A stretch of DNA of 22,266 nucleotides, taken from Pelargonium nanum. Its lineage: Eukaryota > Streptophyta > Magnoliopsida > Geraniales > Geraniaceae. The notes under the pieces were generated by a model that saw only the letters and a list, made by a program, of their open reading frames with translations, was not told where the DNA came from and did no database searches. Of the stretch, positions 1-9,569 are shown one piece after another (position 1 is the stretch's first letter; each line of letters starts with the position of its first letter). The translations under genes and the position numbers were made by a program. Where the stretch lies: positions 1 to 22,266 of the forward strand of contig JAYMTF010001609.1 of NCBI GenBank assembly GCA_036897485.1, in the 5' to 3' direction.

Positions 1-54
1 ATATGTGTAGTTTAAGATTTTGCTAACCCGTGCAACGCACGGGGTTTATACTAG
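1..54 (+). mobile_element. 3' terminus of a Helitron-type transposon (partial)
   Basis: Bases 27-33 (CCCGTGC) and 37-43 (GCACGGG) form a perfect 7-bp GC-rich stem with a 3-nt loop. Seven bases later comes CTAG (51-54), followed by T. A short hairpin just before a terminal CTRR, inserted next to a T, is the known signature of Helitron 3' ends. The body of the element would lie to the left, outside the window. There is no coding sequence here, so it may be non-autonomous. The call rests on the terminus alone. Confidence 0.6.
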
Positions 55-980
55 TTTGTCACTTAAAACACAACAATTATTAGAACTATCTTTCAAAGCA
101 ATTAAGTTGCATACTTATACCATGAAGTCAATCAAATGAATAAAAAAGATAACTAATCATTTAAACTATATGTTAAAATTAAAGCAATCAAATTAAAAAA
201 TCATTCATCATCACCACATACAAAATGAGTTATTGTTTTAGTTTTAACAAATTATTTAAATGATTGATGATTTTTTTATTTGACTTGTGTGATTAAATGA
301 AATCTCCAACGTAACTGATCTTGAGAAATAGTTCTAAAAAAAATGTGCGCTCTAAGTGATGGGTTTTGTAGGGAGGATATGCAATCTCTCATTCTTTTTA
401 TTCTAAAACTATGTTTGATACAAAATAATGGAATGTGATGTGTCTCTTTGACTCGAATTTGAAGAACATAGTAGAATATTTTTATCATCTTGTCTGCGTG
501 TTAAAGATTTTTTTAAAATTTATGCTGAATTCGAAACTTTTTGAACTTTCGGATCTTGGAGATGAACAGAATATCTACCAAAATAGCACAACGTTAAACA
601 CAACTCACATATTGGTTTCGGGTAACCTCAGCGGCTCAGCCCAAAAACAAGAACGCTAGAGACAGTTCTAAAGTGATGAGAAAATTGTTAGAGAGCATGC
701 ATTTGCAAGGATCCAATAAGAGCTAGCCCAAATCATTGGCGGGCCCACTGCCCGGTCGGATGCAGCCGCCATGTTCAAATCGCTGTTGGCTTCATAATTG
801 TCCGTTGTATGTTAGTATCATGACATAATATATGATTTCAGTACTCTTAAGCTGGCTTGAAAAGATCTCAAGAGTCCATGAATTAGCAAGTAATATTTAT
901 TTTGATAAATCAATATTGTTACGATTAGGTAGAAGAATTGGAAAGAGAGTTTGAGGTATATATGCAAATGTTGGTTGTGC
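55..980. other. AT-rich upstream region of the ILK-like gene
   Basis: I see no gene here. The open frames are short, low-complexity and match no family I recognise. The first 700 bases are very AT-rich. A GC-richer patch at about 725-775 contains GGGCCCAC (741-748), which fits the class I TCP site GGNCCCAC. It may be a proximal regulatory element of the gene that starts at 1329. Confidence 0.5.
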
Positions 981-985
981 GTAAA

Positions 986-1000
986 AAGCTATAAAAAGAT
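986..1000 (+). promoter_or_regulatory. Probable TATA box of the ILK-like gene
   Basis: The sequence GCTATAAAAAG (989-999) is a good plant TATA box. It is followed about 25-35 bases later by the start of a CT-rich stretch typical of plant 5' leaders. Transcription would then begin near 1020-1030, giving a leader of about 300 bases. This is inferred from sequence only. Confidence 0.5.
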
Positions 1001-1019
1001 AGTGGAAACAAGAAACAAG

Positions 1020-1328
1020 GAACCTCTAGTTTTGCCTTCCACTTCCTTCGGATCTCATGTCCTTCAATTTTTCTCTTCCACCTCATTTCTTGTCAATTTC
1101 AATTTCACCTGATCTCTACGACCTTCTCCATTGTTCCTCCTCCTCCTCCGCTTGAACTCGATTCGTATCGAGAGCACATCCTCCACGCGTCGCTCTCGGT
1201 TCATCGAGCTCTCCATCTCTCTTTTTCTTTGTGTCATTTCAACAAACAGGTATCGTGCATTGTCAATGTCAATTGTCATGTCTACTTGTTTATTAATGTT
1301 ATTGTAAATACAAATTATAAACAAAGAG
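1020..1328 (+). other. 5' leader of the ILK-like gene, with a possible uORF and splice site
   Basis: This CT-rich stretch leads to the start codon at 1329. It contains an upstream ATG at 1057 opening a 32-codon frame that stops at 1153-1155. At 1248-1251 the bases CAGGT follow a pyrimidine-rich tract, so the site could serve as an acceptor or as a donor. Bases 1250-1328 are AT-rich and intron-like and hold further short ATG frames. A leader intron is plausible, but its limits cannot be fixed from sequence. Confidence 0.4.
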
Positions 1329-4300
1329 ATGGAACGTTTAAGCTCGCGATTGAAGCGGGACATCTCGCACAAATTCTCCACCGGATCCATCCGCCGGAGC
1401 TTCACCATCTCCCGGCAGTCTTCCCTGGACCCTAGGCATAGTACTGCGAGGTTCAGCTTCGGCCGCCAGTCCTCTCTCGACCCCATTCGCCGCTGCAACT
1501 CCAACGATGAGCTCGCCGTCCCGGAGAACCTCGATTCCACCATGCAGCTCCTCTTCATGGCCTGCAGAGGCGACGCCAAGGGCGTCGAGGACTTGCTCAA
1601 CGAGGGCTGTGATGTCAACAGCATTGATTTGGATGGCCGTACTGCTTTGCATATTGCCGCCTGCGAAGGCCACGCCGAGGTCGTCACGCTCTTGCTCACC
1701 CGCAAGGCCAACATTGATGCCCGTGATCGCTGGGGGAGTACGGTACATACACTACTTGGTTTAAGATTTTAGGATACCAATTTCTATACTAAGGCTGTTT
1801 TGATTGTGCCTTTTAATTATAAATTGTTTGAAAGGTGTTTTCCATTTGAAATGATCTTCCAAAAATTCAGAAGAACCAACTTGATCAGAGCATTACAATT
1901 AGAATTGAAAATTGATAATTAGTAATTAATCGATTTTGTTGAGAAAATGATCATAGAGTTGCTAACTGAGAAGAATATTCAAACGGGCATGGGGCACCTA
2001 AATCTCCTAAAATTATAATTAAATTTCATTTGATCTTCTATTAGCATGGTTCCACAACGCCCCATGGATTGAGCATCTCATCAACAAATATTATTCCCTC
2101 CCCTACAAAATGAATATAATATTTCCTTTTTAAGAAATTATATTCGTAAATTATCAATTATATTCCTACAATGTTAGTGAGAACTCCTCGAGTTGTTACA
2201 ACAAGTACAGATGGGTTCCATGGGAAAATATCCAATACTAACTCACTTCACTGTAATCTTTTTCGAAAATGGAAATGACTCTCAATTTGGGATGGAGGGA
2301 ATACTATTTACTTGTAATATTTTTGTCAAATTTGAGATTTAGCTCTTTAATTTCTTTCTATGTTCAACCTTGCTGGCTTTCAATTAGGGCAGGGTTACAT
2401 GTTGCAGAAATACCAAAGATAATGCAATCAGCATTCTCCTTGATAACCACATTTATATTCTGGACAGGCAGCTGCCGATGCAAAGTACTATGGAAATTTA
2501 GAAGTTTACGATATTTTGAAGTCTCGTGGCGCTAAAATTCCGGTAAATGTTACCTAGTGTTTGTGATTTGATTTTATGTGTATAAAAATTGATGTAAATG
2601 TAAGTGTCACTCTTGCAGAAAACCAGGAAGACACCAATGACTGTTGCAAATCCCCGAGAAGTTCCAGAGTACGAGCTCAATCCACTAGAGCTTCAGATTC
2701 GAAGGGGTGATGGTATCACAAAGGTAGAGTCCTGGTCTCTCCACATGCATTTCTCACTGTCTATACTGGTATTCCATTGATGACAAAGGTAGCAATTATG
2801 TTGCTCCAACTTGTGGAATTGATTCTTGAAATAATCTGAGTTCTTCACACAACAGTTTTTGCTGGTTATGACTTATGAAATAGCTTGTCTCTGTTTGCGT
2901 TATGCCAGTTTGTTTTCATCATTGCTACGGTATTTTAACATGCTTCTAAAATGATATACTTTCCTCTGTAATTTGTGGCTTCAGTGCACTTTAGTTTTTT
3001 TTGTCTAAATATTCTATTATCATTTATGTAATAATGATCAGAGCCCGTGATCTCTAATGTCTTGGCATGTTCGTATACTTGCAATTGTAGCTGGATCAGT
3101 ATTTTCTCTCTATTGATGTAATTTTAAGAAAATGTATCTCTTTCTTCAATGCCACTGCAGATTTCCCCTCCTTTTTTATAGATGAATGTGTAATAACTAT
3201 ATTTGTATGCCTCCTAACAGGGAACATATCAAGTGGCTAAATGGAATGGTACAAAGGTAGCTGTAAAGATACTTGATTTGGAATGCTATTCAGATCCTGA
3301 TAGCATGTATGTGTGGCCTGCATTTTATTCTTAGTATTTTTTTTCTGATGAATCATTAAGAAGTTACAAAAGGCTAAAAGTTTTCAGTTATTTGGTCAAA
3401 ATTTTAAGTCAATTGAATAGTGATATTTGACCAGCTGAAAGCGAAATTTGGCGTTAAAAGAATCACTAAAGAGAGTTTAGCCTAATTCATTCCTGTCACA
3501 TTATTCCATAACCATTAAAGAAAAAGTACTTGGCACCTATATGAGCCAAGGCTTAAATTTCACACCTCTATGATATATTTGGGGAGTCAAAATTTGCCCT
3601 CTAAAAGTAACAGAAATAAGGGAAGAAAGATTTTGATGAATAAAGTATGTCTTCTTGAAACACCACGGTTTTATCACGGAGGAGTTATTTTAAGAGTTGC
3701 TTATCCTTGCATTGGTCACTAAAAATAATCTTACAGGTGATATTGAAACAAACTTTTCTTGGATGTTTTAAGTACACATTAGTTCCATCTCGAAGTGAGT
3801 GCATTTCTTCTTCACATGTTATTTCAGTTAAGCAATCCTGTTAGACGTTGAGTTGGTCTCTTGGCATAAAATATGGTCGGATCTATTTGTCTATATACTG
3901 ACTCATTGATTGATCTAATGTTACATTCTGCGCTCTGTATTTTTGTCTTTCTTTCTTCATTCAGAAACGCGTTCAATCATGAGCTAACATTATTAGAGAA
4001 GGTCCGGCATCCTAACGTTGTTCAGTTTGTTGGAGCTGTAACTCAAAATTTACCGATGATGATTGTATCAGAATTTCATCCAAAAGTAAACTCTCTCTCT
4101 CTCTCTCTTAAGATGTTTGTGCATGTCAGTATCTACCATATGTCTTTTTAAACCTATGTAATTTGGTAAAATTACAAACACACCAATCTGTTGAGATAAA
4201 GAAAACGGCGGGGATGGGTGTTAAAAACTTCTATATTTTGAGGAAGTAAAAGAAGAGAAGTTGGAAGGACTAGAAAGGAAAGGAGTTTTCTTTGGTTCCA

Positions 4301-7300
4301 TCCGTTCCATCAATATCTTTCCTAGTAAGTGGGTTACATAAAAAAGAACAAGTGCAATAGTTCCACAAAAGAAAGGACCTTGGTGTAGCTATTGTTTCTC
4401 ATCATTTTCGCTCAAACTTTCATTGCCTAATGAAAAAGATGGACATGCTCATATGACCTACCAAACATATCTGGACTGTAGATAATGCAAATACGTAGGA
4501 TGTTTGTTGTTGGTACCTACAACAAACCCCTCGTCCCATAGCGTAGGGCCGCGCCACGAAGAGAACAACAACCCACAAAAACCAAGCCCAAGACATAACA
4601 TTACAAAGACACTAAGGACCAACAAAAATCGCTATAAAGACACCATCAGAAAGAGAAAGGGGTAAGATCTATGATTCTCCAAAATCTAGAGATAATTAGT
4701 AAAAAGACCAGACTTCTAACTTAGGCATCGGAGGGCCTTCAACTAGGGGAAGCCTTGTTTTGCAGGTCTAGGTGTGGAGAATAAGAAGAGGGAGTTCTCG
4801 AAGTGCCCAGGAGAGGAGCAGTAACACTTGTAGCTATACAAATAAAGAATGATGATTTTTCAATTATTAGGTAGTACATTAGATAAAGTTGTTCTCCAAG
4901 GTAGTGGCTTGTGAACATTGAAATCTCATAGTCATGTATTTAACCTTTTTGACATACACCCTTTTTCTGGTGAAAAGAAAAAGAAAAAAGAGGTTCTCTT
5001 ATATGGAGGTATTGGTTCTACAAAATCACTTGCAAAATTCCGTGCATTGTTGATTCATCATTCAATAGAGATTAAAAATATTCTACTTTTTTAGCATTTC
5101 CCTCGTCAGGTTGGTCCATTCTGTTCTATATACGATTATTATGATGTACATCAACACTATTAAGTTACAAAACTTGCTAAAATGCATTCAAATTTTCTCC
5201 AAGAGTTAATGTTGGTTGTATTGATGGTGTTTTTTCAGGGGGATCTGGCAGGCTATATTCAAAAGAAAAAGCGTCTATCCCCATCTAAAGCTCTAAAATT
5301 TGCTCTTGATGTTGCCAGGCACGTGCAGCTTTCAGTCACATTATTCTAAAAAAATTGACCATCATCATCATCATCCCTCAAATTTTGGGTTTCGCATATA
5401 TATTCTGGAAAACCACTAATACTTGTAGTTCCATAGGAAAATTCCGGTGATTCCATTTAGTTCAAATAATCATTTCCTGGTAGAATTATTGTTTTCAGGG
5501 GCATGAATTATCTTCATGAATGTAAACCTGAGCCGATCATCCACTGTGATCTGAAGCCAAAGTAAGATAACCAAATGCAAGTCTATTTAATGTGCTAGAG
5601 CACTTGCAAATTGAACTATTTTATTTTTAAGTATTTTTTGAACTCATTAGATGTGCTCTTCTTTAATATTTGCAATTTTGGTAAGGTGCCAGAAATATTT
5701 TTCTGGATAATGGAGGGCAAATGAAGGTAGCTGGATTTGGTATGATGAGGTTGTCAAGAATTTCTCCAGACAAAGCCAAGGTAGCACATTCAGGGTCAAA
5801 TATCGACCGTTTAAGTAAGTTCATAGTTCCACCTGGAATTACTTCTTATAATTCAATTGGCATGGATTTTTCTTGTATAACAATAGTAAGACTTTACAAC
5901 TTCAAATGGCATCCCCATCTTCTCTAAAATGACAAAGAGTCAGTTATTAATAATCTTAAATCGTTGATGCACTTACTTATCATAATATTTCAAAATCAGA
6001 GTATAAATAATCTATTCTATACATGGTGCTAGTGTGTATAGGATCTTGACTAAATACTGTGAGACTGACTATTCAATATTCATTATACGTAACGCAAAAT
6101 CATTTGTACGTGTTGTACTGTTCTAGTGTAATTCTGTTTCAGACTGCATTACTGATTCTGTTCTATCAACTGTAGATTTGTATCTGGCACCTGAGATTTA
6201 TAAAGATGAAATATTTGACAGGAGTGTGGATGTATACTCTTTTAGTCTCATTCTTTATGAGGTATCCTTTCTTACCCTAAGTTTTTATTGTATAAGAACA
6301 TTCTTATTGAATGTCTAAAGCAGTTCAGTTTTCGATGACAACCCTGTCAATCTTGTTAGTACTGCCTTTTTCTTACCTTGCATCCATTTTCTTAGTTGTG
6401 TATGCCTTAACTTGTAGAATAAAGAAAAAAAGAAGGTTTTGGTTCAATTTTTATTGATTGCAGTTAGAATGTTTCTGTTCGTACTACATTGAGGCTTTGT
6501 ATGACAAGATTATTTGTTTTAATATTACATGGAAGCATGTACATTATGATTGTATGTCAATACGAACTTAGTTTAGCCACTTTTATCTCCTCAGATGATT
6601 GAGGGATTGCAGCCTTTACATCCAAAACCTCCTGAAACGGCCATCAAACTCATGTGTTTAGAAGGAAAGAGACCAGCATTCAAGATCAAAGCAAAAAGCT
6701 ATCCTTCAGATTTAAGACAGTAAGGTTTTGTTTACTTAATCTTTTATTTGGTTTGTTACCCAAGTTGTGACAGTGTCAAGCTCTTTAACTTTCCTAGCTC
6801 ACTCGAATGTTATCAGGCTGCTCTAAATTGTTTTCATCTAAAATATTGTTTTGCAAGTTTATTATTCCTGGATCATATATATAAATAGATAACACTTGTT
6901 CTTTTGTATTTGTTGTTGTTTCTTTAATATGTTTGTAAGCTTTCATTAATCGTTCTTCTTTTATCTGAATTCCCTATACCCAACAAGTTAGGAATATGCA
7001 GATCAGAATTGTTAGCAAGTCCTTGTTGAAGGTCTTACAGCATTAAGCTGTTAAATTAACTGAGTTTCAAGGATACTTCATAACAGTAGTAACAATTACA
7101 TGATGATTTCATATGCAAACATTATTAAGTTAAAACTGCAATTCATGTATCTTGGTAATATGCAAACACAGGTTGATGGAGGAATGTTGGCACCAAGATC
7201 CTACTGTGAGACCTACTTTTTCTCAGATCATTGTGCGGTTGGACAGAATAGTTGCAAACTGCTCAAGGCATGGCTGGTGGAGAGAGGCTTTTAAACTTCC

Positions 7301-7842
7301 TTGGTATGCTTTTCTACCAAGTCTCCACAGAAACCATTATATATATTCAACCATTGTTATATGTGAGATGGCCAAAATGCAAAAAGTCGAATTGATATAA
7401 GTGGAAGACCCCTGGAGAGACTTGTGTAATCATGTCTTGCATCTAAAAAAATGTGGCCATTAGAACCCTGAGCACTTGTCGTGTATCATATACTTGCCCA
7501 ATTCCATCAAGATTCCAGTTGTTTAACTATTGTAATCCACAAATCTTGCAATAGGATACTTCAATTAGAAAGAAAATACAATCTTGGTTTATTTTGTAAA
7601 CTAAGAATTTGAACTTCCTAGGAACATGTGAAGTTTACAGTACAATCAGTGATCAGTCTGCTGAAATTCAAATAGGCTATTTTGCGAGATGAAAAAACGA
7701 TTTGAACCTTTAGTTTAAGGCGTATTATCTCTAGTGTGAGTGCATAGACAACATAGAGATTTAGAACACACGAGTCAGTCGTCTGTGGAATCTTTTTGTT
7801 TGACTTTTCTTTGTGCTATATGTAATGATGTGCAGGAAATAA
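1329..7842 (+). CDS. Ankyrin-repeat integrin-linked-kinase-like (Raf-like MAPKKK group) protein kinase
   Basis: Exons: 1329-1742, 2468-2542, 2619-2723, 3221-3306, 3965-4085, 5239-5318, 5499-5561, 5693-5814, 6176-6261, 6595-6719, 7172-7303, 7836-7842; 471 residues, close to the family's usual length of about 475. Residues 1-65 are basic and Ser/Arg-rich with RQSSLDP twice. Ankyrin repeats lie at about 70-163 (clear core DGRTALHIAACEGH). The kinase domain is about 190-460: VAVK lysine K214, helix-C E233, catalytic loop HCDLKPKN (309-316), APE 360-362, DVYSFS 374-379, and R439 in VRPTF. The DFG aspartate is replaced (GFG, 329-331), HRD is HCD (non-RD), and the glycine loop is degenerate. This is typical of the plant ILK family; Arabidopsis ILK1 is reported as a manganese-favouring kinase acting in immune and ion-stress signalling. 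Intron 6 has a GC donor. The exact orthologue (ILK1, ILK6 or another) is not resolved. Confidence 0.93.
2092..2303. mobile_element. Stowaway-like MITE in intron 1 of the ILK-like gene
   Basis: The left end TTCCCTCCCCTACAAAATGA (from 2094) and the right end CAATTTGGGATGGAGGGAA (to 2301) are imperfect inverted repeats of the CTCCCTCC...GGAGGGA type. TA dinucleotides flank both ends (2092-2093 and 2302-2303), the target duplication expected of Tc1/mariner-derived Stowaway elements. The element is about 208 bp with no coding capacity. A similar element lies at 10138-10359. Confidence 0.72.
2724..3220 (+). other. Intron 3 of the ILK-like gene
   Basis: A GT-AG intron (AAG|GTAGAG ... CTAACAG|GG). 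It is T-rich and I recognise no repeat or gene in it. Confidence 0.85.
3307..3964 (+). other. Intron 4 of the ILK-like gene
   Basis: A GT-AG intron (AT|GTATGT ... TTCAG|A) that splits the Ile227 codon. It is AT-rich. I see no recognisable element. Confidence 0.85.
4091..4108. repeat. (CT)9 microsatellite beside a splice donor
   Basis: Nine perfect CT units begin 5 bases after the donor GTAAA of ILK-like intron 5 (donor at 4086-4087). A length-variable tract so close to a donor could affect splicing, though this is unproven. Confidence 0.9.
4500..4830 (+). mobile_element. Possible LTR-retrotransposon (Gypsy-like) remnant in ILK-like intron 5
   Basis: Intron 5 (4086-5238) is the longest in this gene. 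Within it, the stretch around 4712-4768 reads TTAGGCATCGGAGGGCC and then CTTGTTTTGCAGGTC, a phrase that resembles the R-U5 part of plant Gypsy-type LTRs. Nearby base composition is more GC-rich than the rest of the intron. No LTR ends, target duplication or coding domain could be seen. The identification is by resemblance only. Confidence 0.35.
5319..5498 (+). other. GC-AG intron (intron 6) of the ILK-like gene
   Basis: The exon ends CCAG at 5318 and the intron begins GCACGT. It ends TTTTCAG at 5498. Splicing here gives VARGMNYLHE, the conserved kinase stretch before the catalytic loop. The nearest GT donor (5323-5324) would add a codon, shift the frame and reach a stop within seven codons. 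GC donors with a strong CAG| exon end are a known minor class of U2 introns. Confidence 0.85.
5815..6175 (+). other. Intron 8 of the ILK-like gene
   Basis: A GT-AG intron with the strong donor GTAAGT. It splits the Asn356 codon just before the YLAPE stretch. It is AT-rich and contains nothing recognisable. Confidence 0.88.
6262..6594 (+). other. Intron 9 of the ILK-like gene
   Basis: A phase-0 GT-AG intron (GAG|GTATCC ... CTCAG|ATG) between LILYE and MIEG. Nothing recognisable lies within it. Confidence 0.88.
6720..7171 (+). other. Intron 10 of the ILK-like gene
   Basis: A GT-AG intron (CA|GTAAGG ... ACACAG|G) that splits the Gln426 codon. AT-rich, with no recognisable element. Confidence 0.88.
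7304..7835 (+). other. Last intron of the ILK-like gene, alternatively read through
   Basis: Splicing from TG|GTATGC (7303/7304) to GTGCAG|GAAATAA (7835/7836) completes Trp and adds Lys and stop, so the protein ends KLPWK, the ending I recall for family members. If it is not spliced, the frame stays open through 31 more codons to TAA at 7398-7400. The spliced form is favoured by family similarity. Confidence 0.65.
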
Positions 7843-9024
7843 GAGGACGCACCAGGTTCTATTGGCATTTGAAAGAGCATAAAGGATCGGAGGATATCTA
7901 CAGAATCAAAAAGTTACGACAGGAGCTTCACGATGGATTCCCAAAAAATGAACTTAGTGGCAAATATATTGGGTAACTAATGTTAGTTTTATCCTCTCAG
8001 GGAGCTGGAACAGTTCCTTAACTTGTATGATAATATTTGAAACCGAAAGAAGTCTGTTTTATATAGATGAAATGGCCGCACATGCAGATGAATACTTATG
8101 TATTACCATAAACAGTAATGTATTGCTAATATTACATCAAGAAGATTTATACATATAATCCTAATGGTTTCGGTTAAAAACCCAAAATAGTTAATGCATT
8201 GAAGCTCTGTTTTCTTTTGTCATTCTCCTAAACAGTAATGTATCAGCATCTCCAATGCTTGGGTGAGAGAGCCAAGTAGGGGATGATGTTTGGGCTTAAC
8301 AAAAATATGTCAATTCTGCTTCCCAACTTGGTCTCCTGAATGGATACAACACTGGGTTTGTTTTGTGCTTACTGATCAACAATCTAAGGAGTTTCTTCTT
8401 AAAACTGGTTGTGAAACCTCTGAGGTTACAGGGTTGAGACTTGAGAGGCACATGCCAGCTAGAGGGTTCAAAAAACTTAGGTTCAACATTCTACGATTGA
8501 ATCTTCTCAAGGCTAAGGCTGCGTTTGAGTAAGTGTCAATAAAAATAATCTCTTCTGTAGTTAAATCTTTGATAAGTGTCAATGCTCTATGTATTTGAAA
8601 TTGTGTGAATTGTGAACTATGAAGTTGTGGTGGTAAAGAAGACTATGAATACAAATACACATACGACATCATAGTGTGAGTGTGCGGCACTCCTTCAACT
8701 TAGTGAATAAGCACAAATGCAGCATCATTTTTGTATCTGTTAGGCACGTTGAATTTGCTAGATCATATATTTTTTTCTAAATGAAAATTAAAAATAGATG
8801 TCACTTGGGATTGATTTGATGACACATATACTTGTGAGACCAAATATAAACAAAAATCAAATTATGTAACAATTTGGAACAATATGTATAGTTAAAGCAT
8901 CAATAGTTTGAGTATCAAATATAAAAAAAAAAAATCAAATACAAATACAAATTTGAAACAATATGTATAGTTAAAAACTTAAAACATCAAAACAAAACAT
9001 TCTCTTTTAAATTTTGTCTGAGTG
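7843..9024. other. 3' region of the ILK-like gene and spacer
   Basis: The ILK-like 3' UTR should start here. I see no perfect AATAAA soon after the stop, and plant genes often lack one. An open stretch at 8290-8532 matches nothing I know. Bases 8872-8896 and 8951-8975 are 25-bp direct repeats (ATTTGGAACAATATGTATAG and on) with one mismatch and a 79-base period, in a very AT-rich tract. I see no other gene. Confidence 0.5.
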
Positions 9025-9202
9025 ACATGCACATGTGAAGTGTTTGACACGATGTGATGACGTGTTAACAAATGTTGATGGGATACTCAACAAAAGTGAC
9101 AGGTTGACGGGTTGATAAGCTTAATTAATAAAAAATACTTTACAAAAGATCACTCGAGAGAAAATTCTAATTAGAAACTAAAAAAAGTGTAAGCATATTT
9201 AA
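9025..9202 (+). mobile_element. Solo arm of the foldback/MITE family found at 19190-19737
   Basis: This stretch aligns with the right arm at about 19540-19737 and with the reverse complement of the left arm at about 19190-19412. Shared blocks include TGCACATGTG, GTGTTAACAAATGTTGATG, the TTAATTAAT block, CTAATTAG, AAACTAAAAAAAGTGT and a final ATTTAA. No partner arm is clear to the left, so it is a degraded or single-arm copy. It lies about 400-600 bp upstream of the LETM1-like gene's transcription start. Confidence 0.6.
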
Positions 9203-9285
9203 CCCATATCTAAGAACATATTTAACCCATATCTAAGAATTATGTTGAATAAACGTCAAAAAAAGAAAAGAATTATGTTGAATAA
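9194..9285 (+). repeat. Two adjoining short tandem duplications
   Basis: A 23-bp unit starting CATATTTAACCC is perfectly duplicated (9194-9216, 9217-9239). Overlapping its end, an 18-bp unit AAGAATTATGTTGAATAA occurs at 9235-9252 and 9268-9285. They start at the end of the repeat arm at 9025-9202. Confidence 0.88.
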
Positions 9286-9429
9286 CTTTTTATTTTTGTT
9301 TCAGAAGTGTCACCAGTTACCACACATCCTCTATTTCATTGCCGTAAAGTATTCAAAACCTTCCTCAATAATAGAATAACTGATGCGACACTTGTCGAAA
9401 CCACAGAGCGCCAGATCACTGTCTCGTGA

Positions 9430-9560
9430 CTCGGCCCAATCCAATAAACAACCACGGCGTTTCTGGCCCCACCGGAGAATCCCATCGCCTCATTAACTTG
9501 CTAAGGACTACGCCTCGTGTGTACACCGCCGCTACACATAAATATTACCCACCCACCTCC
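9430..9560 (+). promoter_or_regulatory. Promoter of the LETM1-like gene
   Basis: The stretch contains GGCCCA (9433-9438), which is a site II element (TGGGCC) on the other strand, a CCAAT (9450-9454), GGCCCCAC (9475-9482), which fits the class I TCP site, and a TATA-like CATAAATATT (9537-9546). Site II elements are known to be enriched upstream of nuclear genes for mitochondrial proteins, which agrees with the predicted product. Transcription would start near 9570. Confidence 0.5.
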
Positions 9561-9569
9561 TAACCCCTC

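Noticed and set aside
1064-1748. Long open frames on the minus strand (216 and 136 codons) over ILK-like exon 1
   Set aside because: They run antisense to a well-supported GC-rich coding exon, show no family motif, and follow from its codon composition.
1507-1764. An 85-codon frame on the + strand in another phase of exon 1
   Set aside because: It is an alternate-frame shadow of the ankyrin exon, Ser/Pro-rich and without recognised domains.
5319-5324. A conventional GT donor at 5323-5324 for ILK-like exon 6
   Set aside because: It breaks the conserved RGMNYLHE stretch and gives a stop after seven codons, so the GC donor is preferred.
8290-8532. An 80-codon open stretch between the first two genes
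   Set aside because: It opens with TTG rather than ATG, matches no family I know, and has no promoter or splice context. It may be a transposon relic, but I cannot support it as a gene.
8640-8830. A left partner arm for the repeat arm at 9025-9202
   Set aside because: Only a few short matches (such as CATCATTTTT) were found by eye. This is not enough to call an inverted arm.
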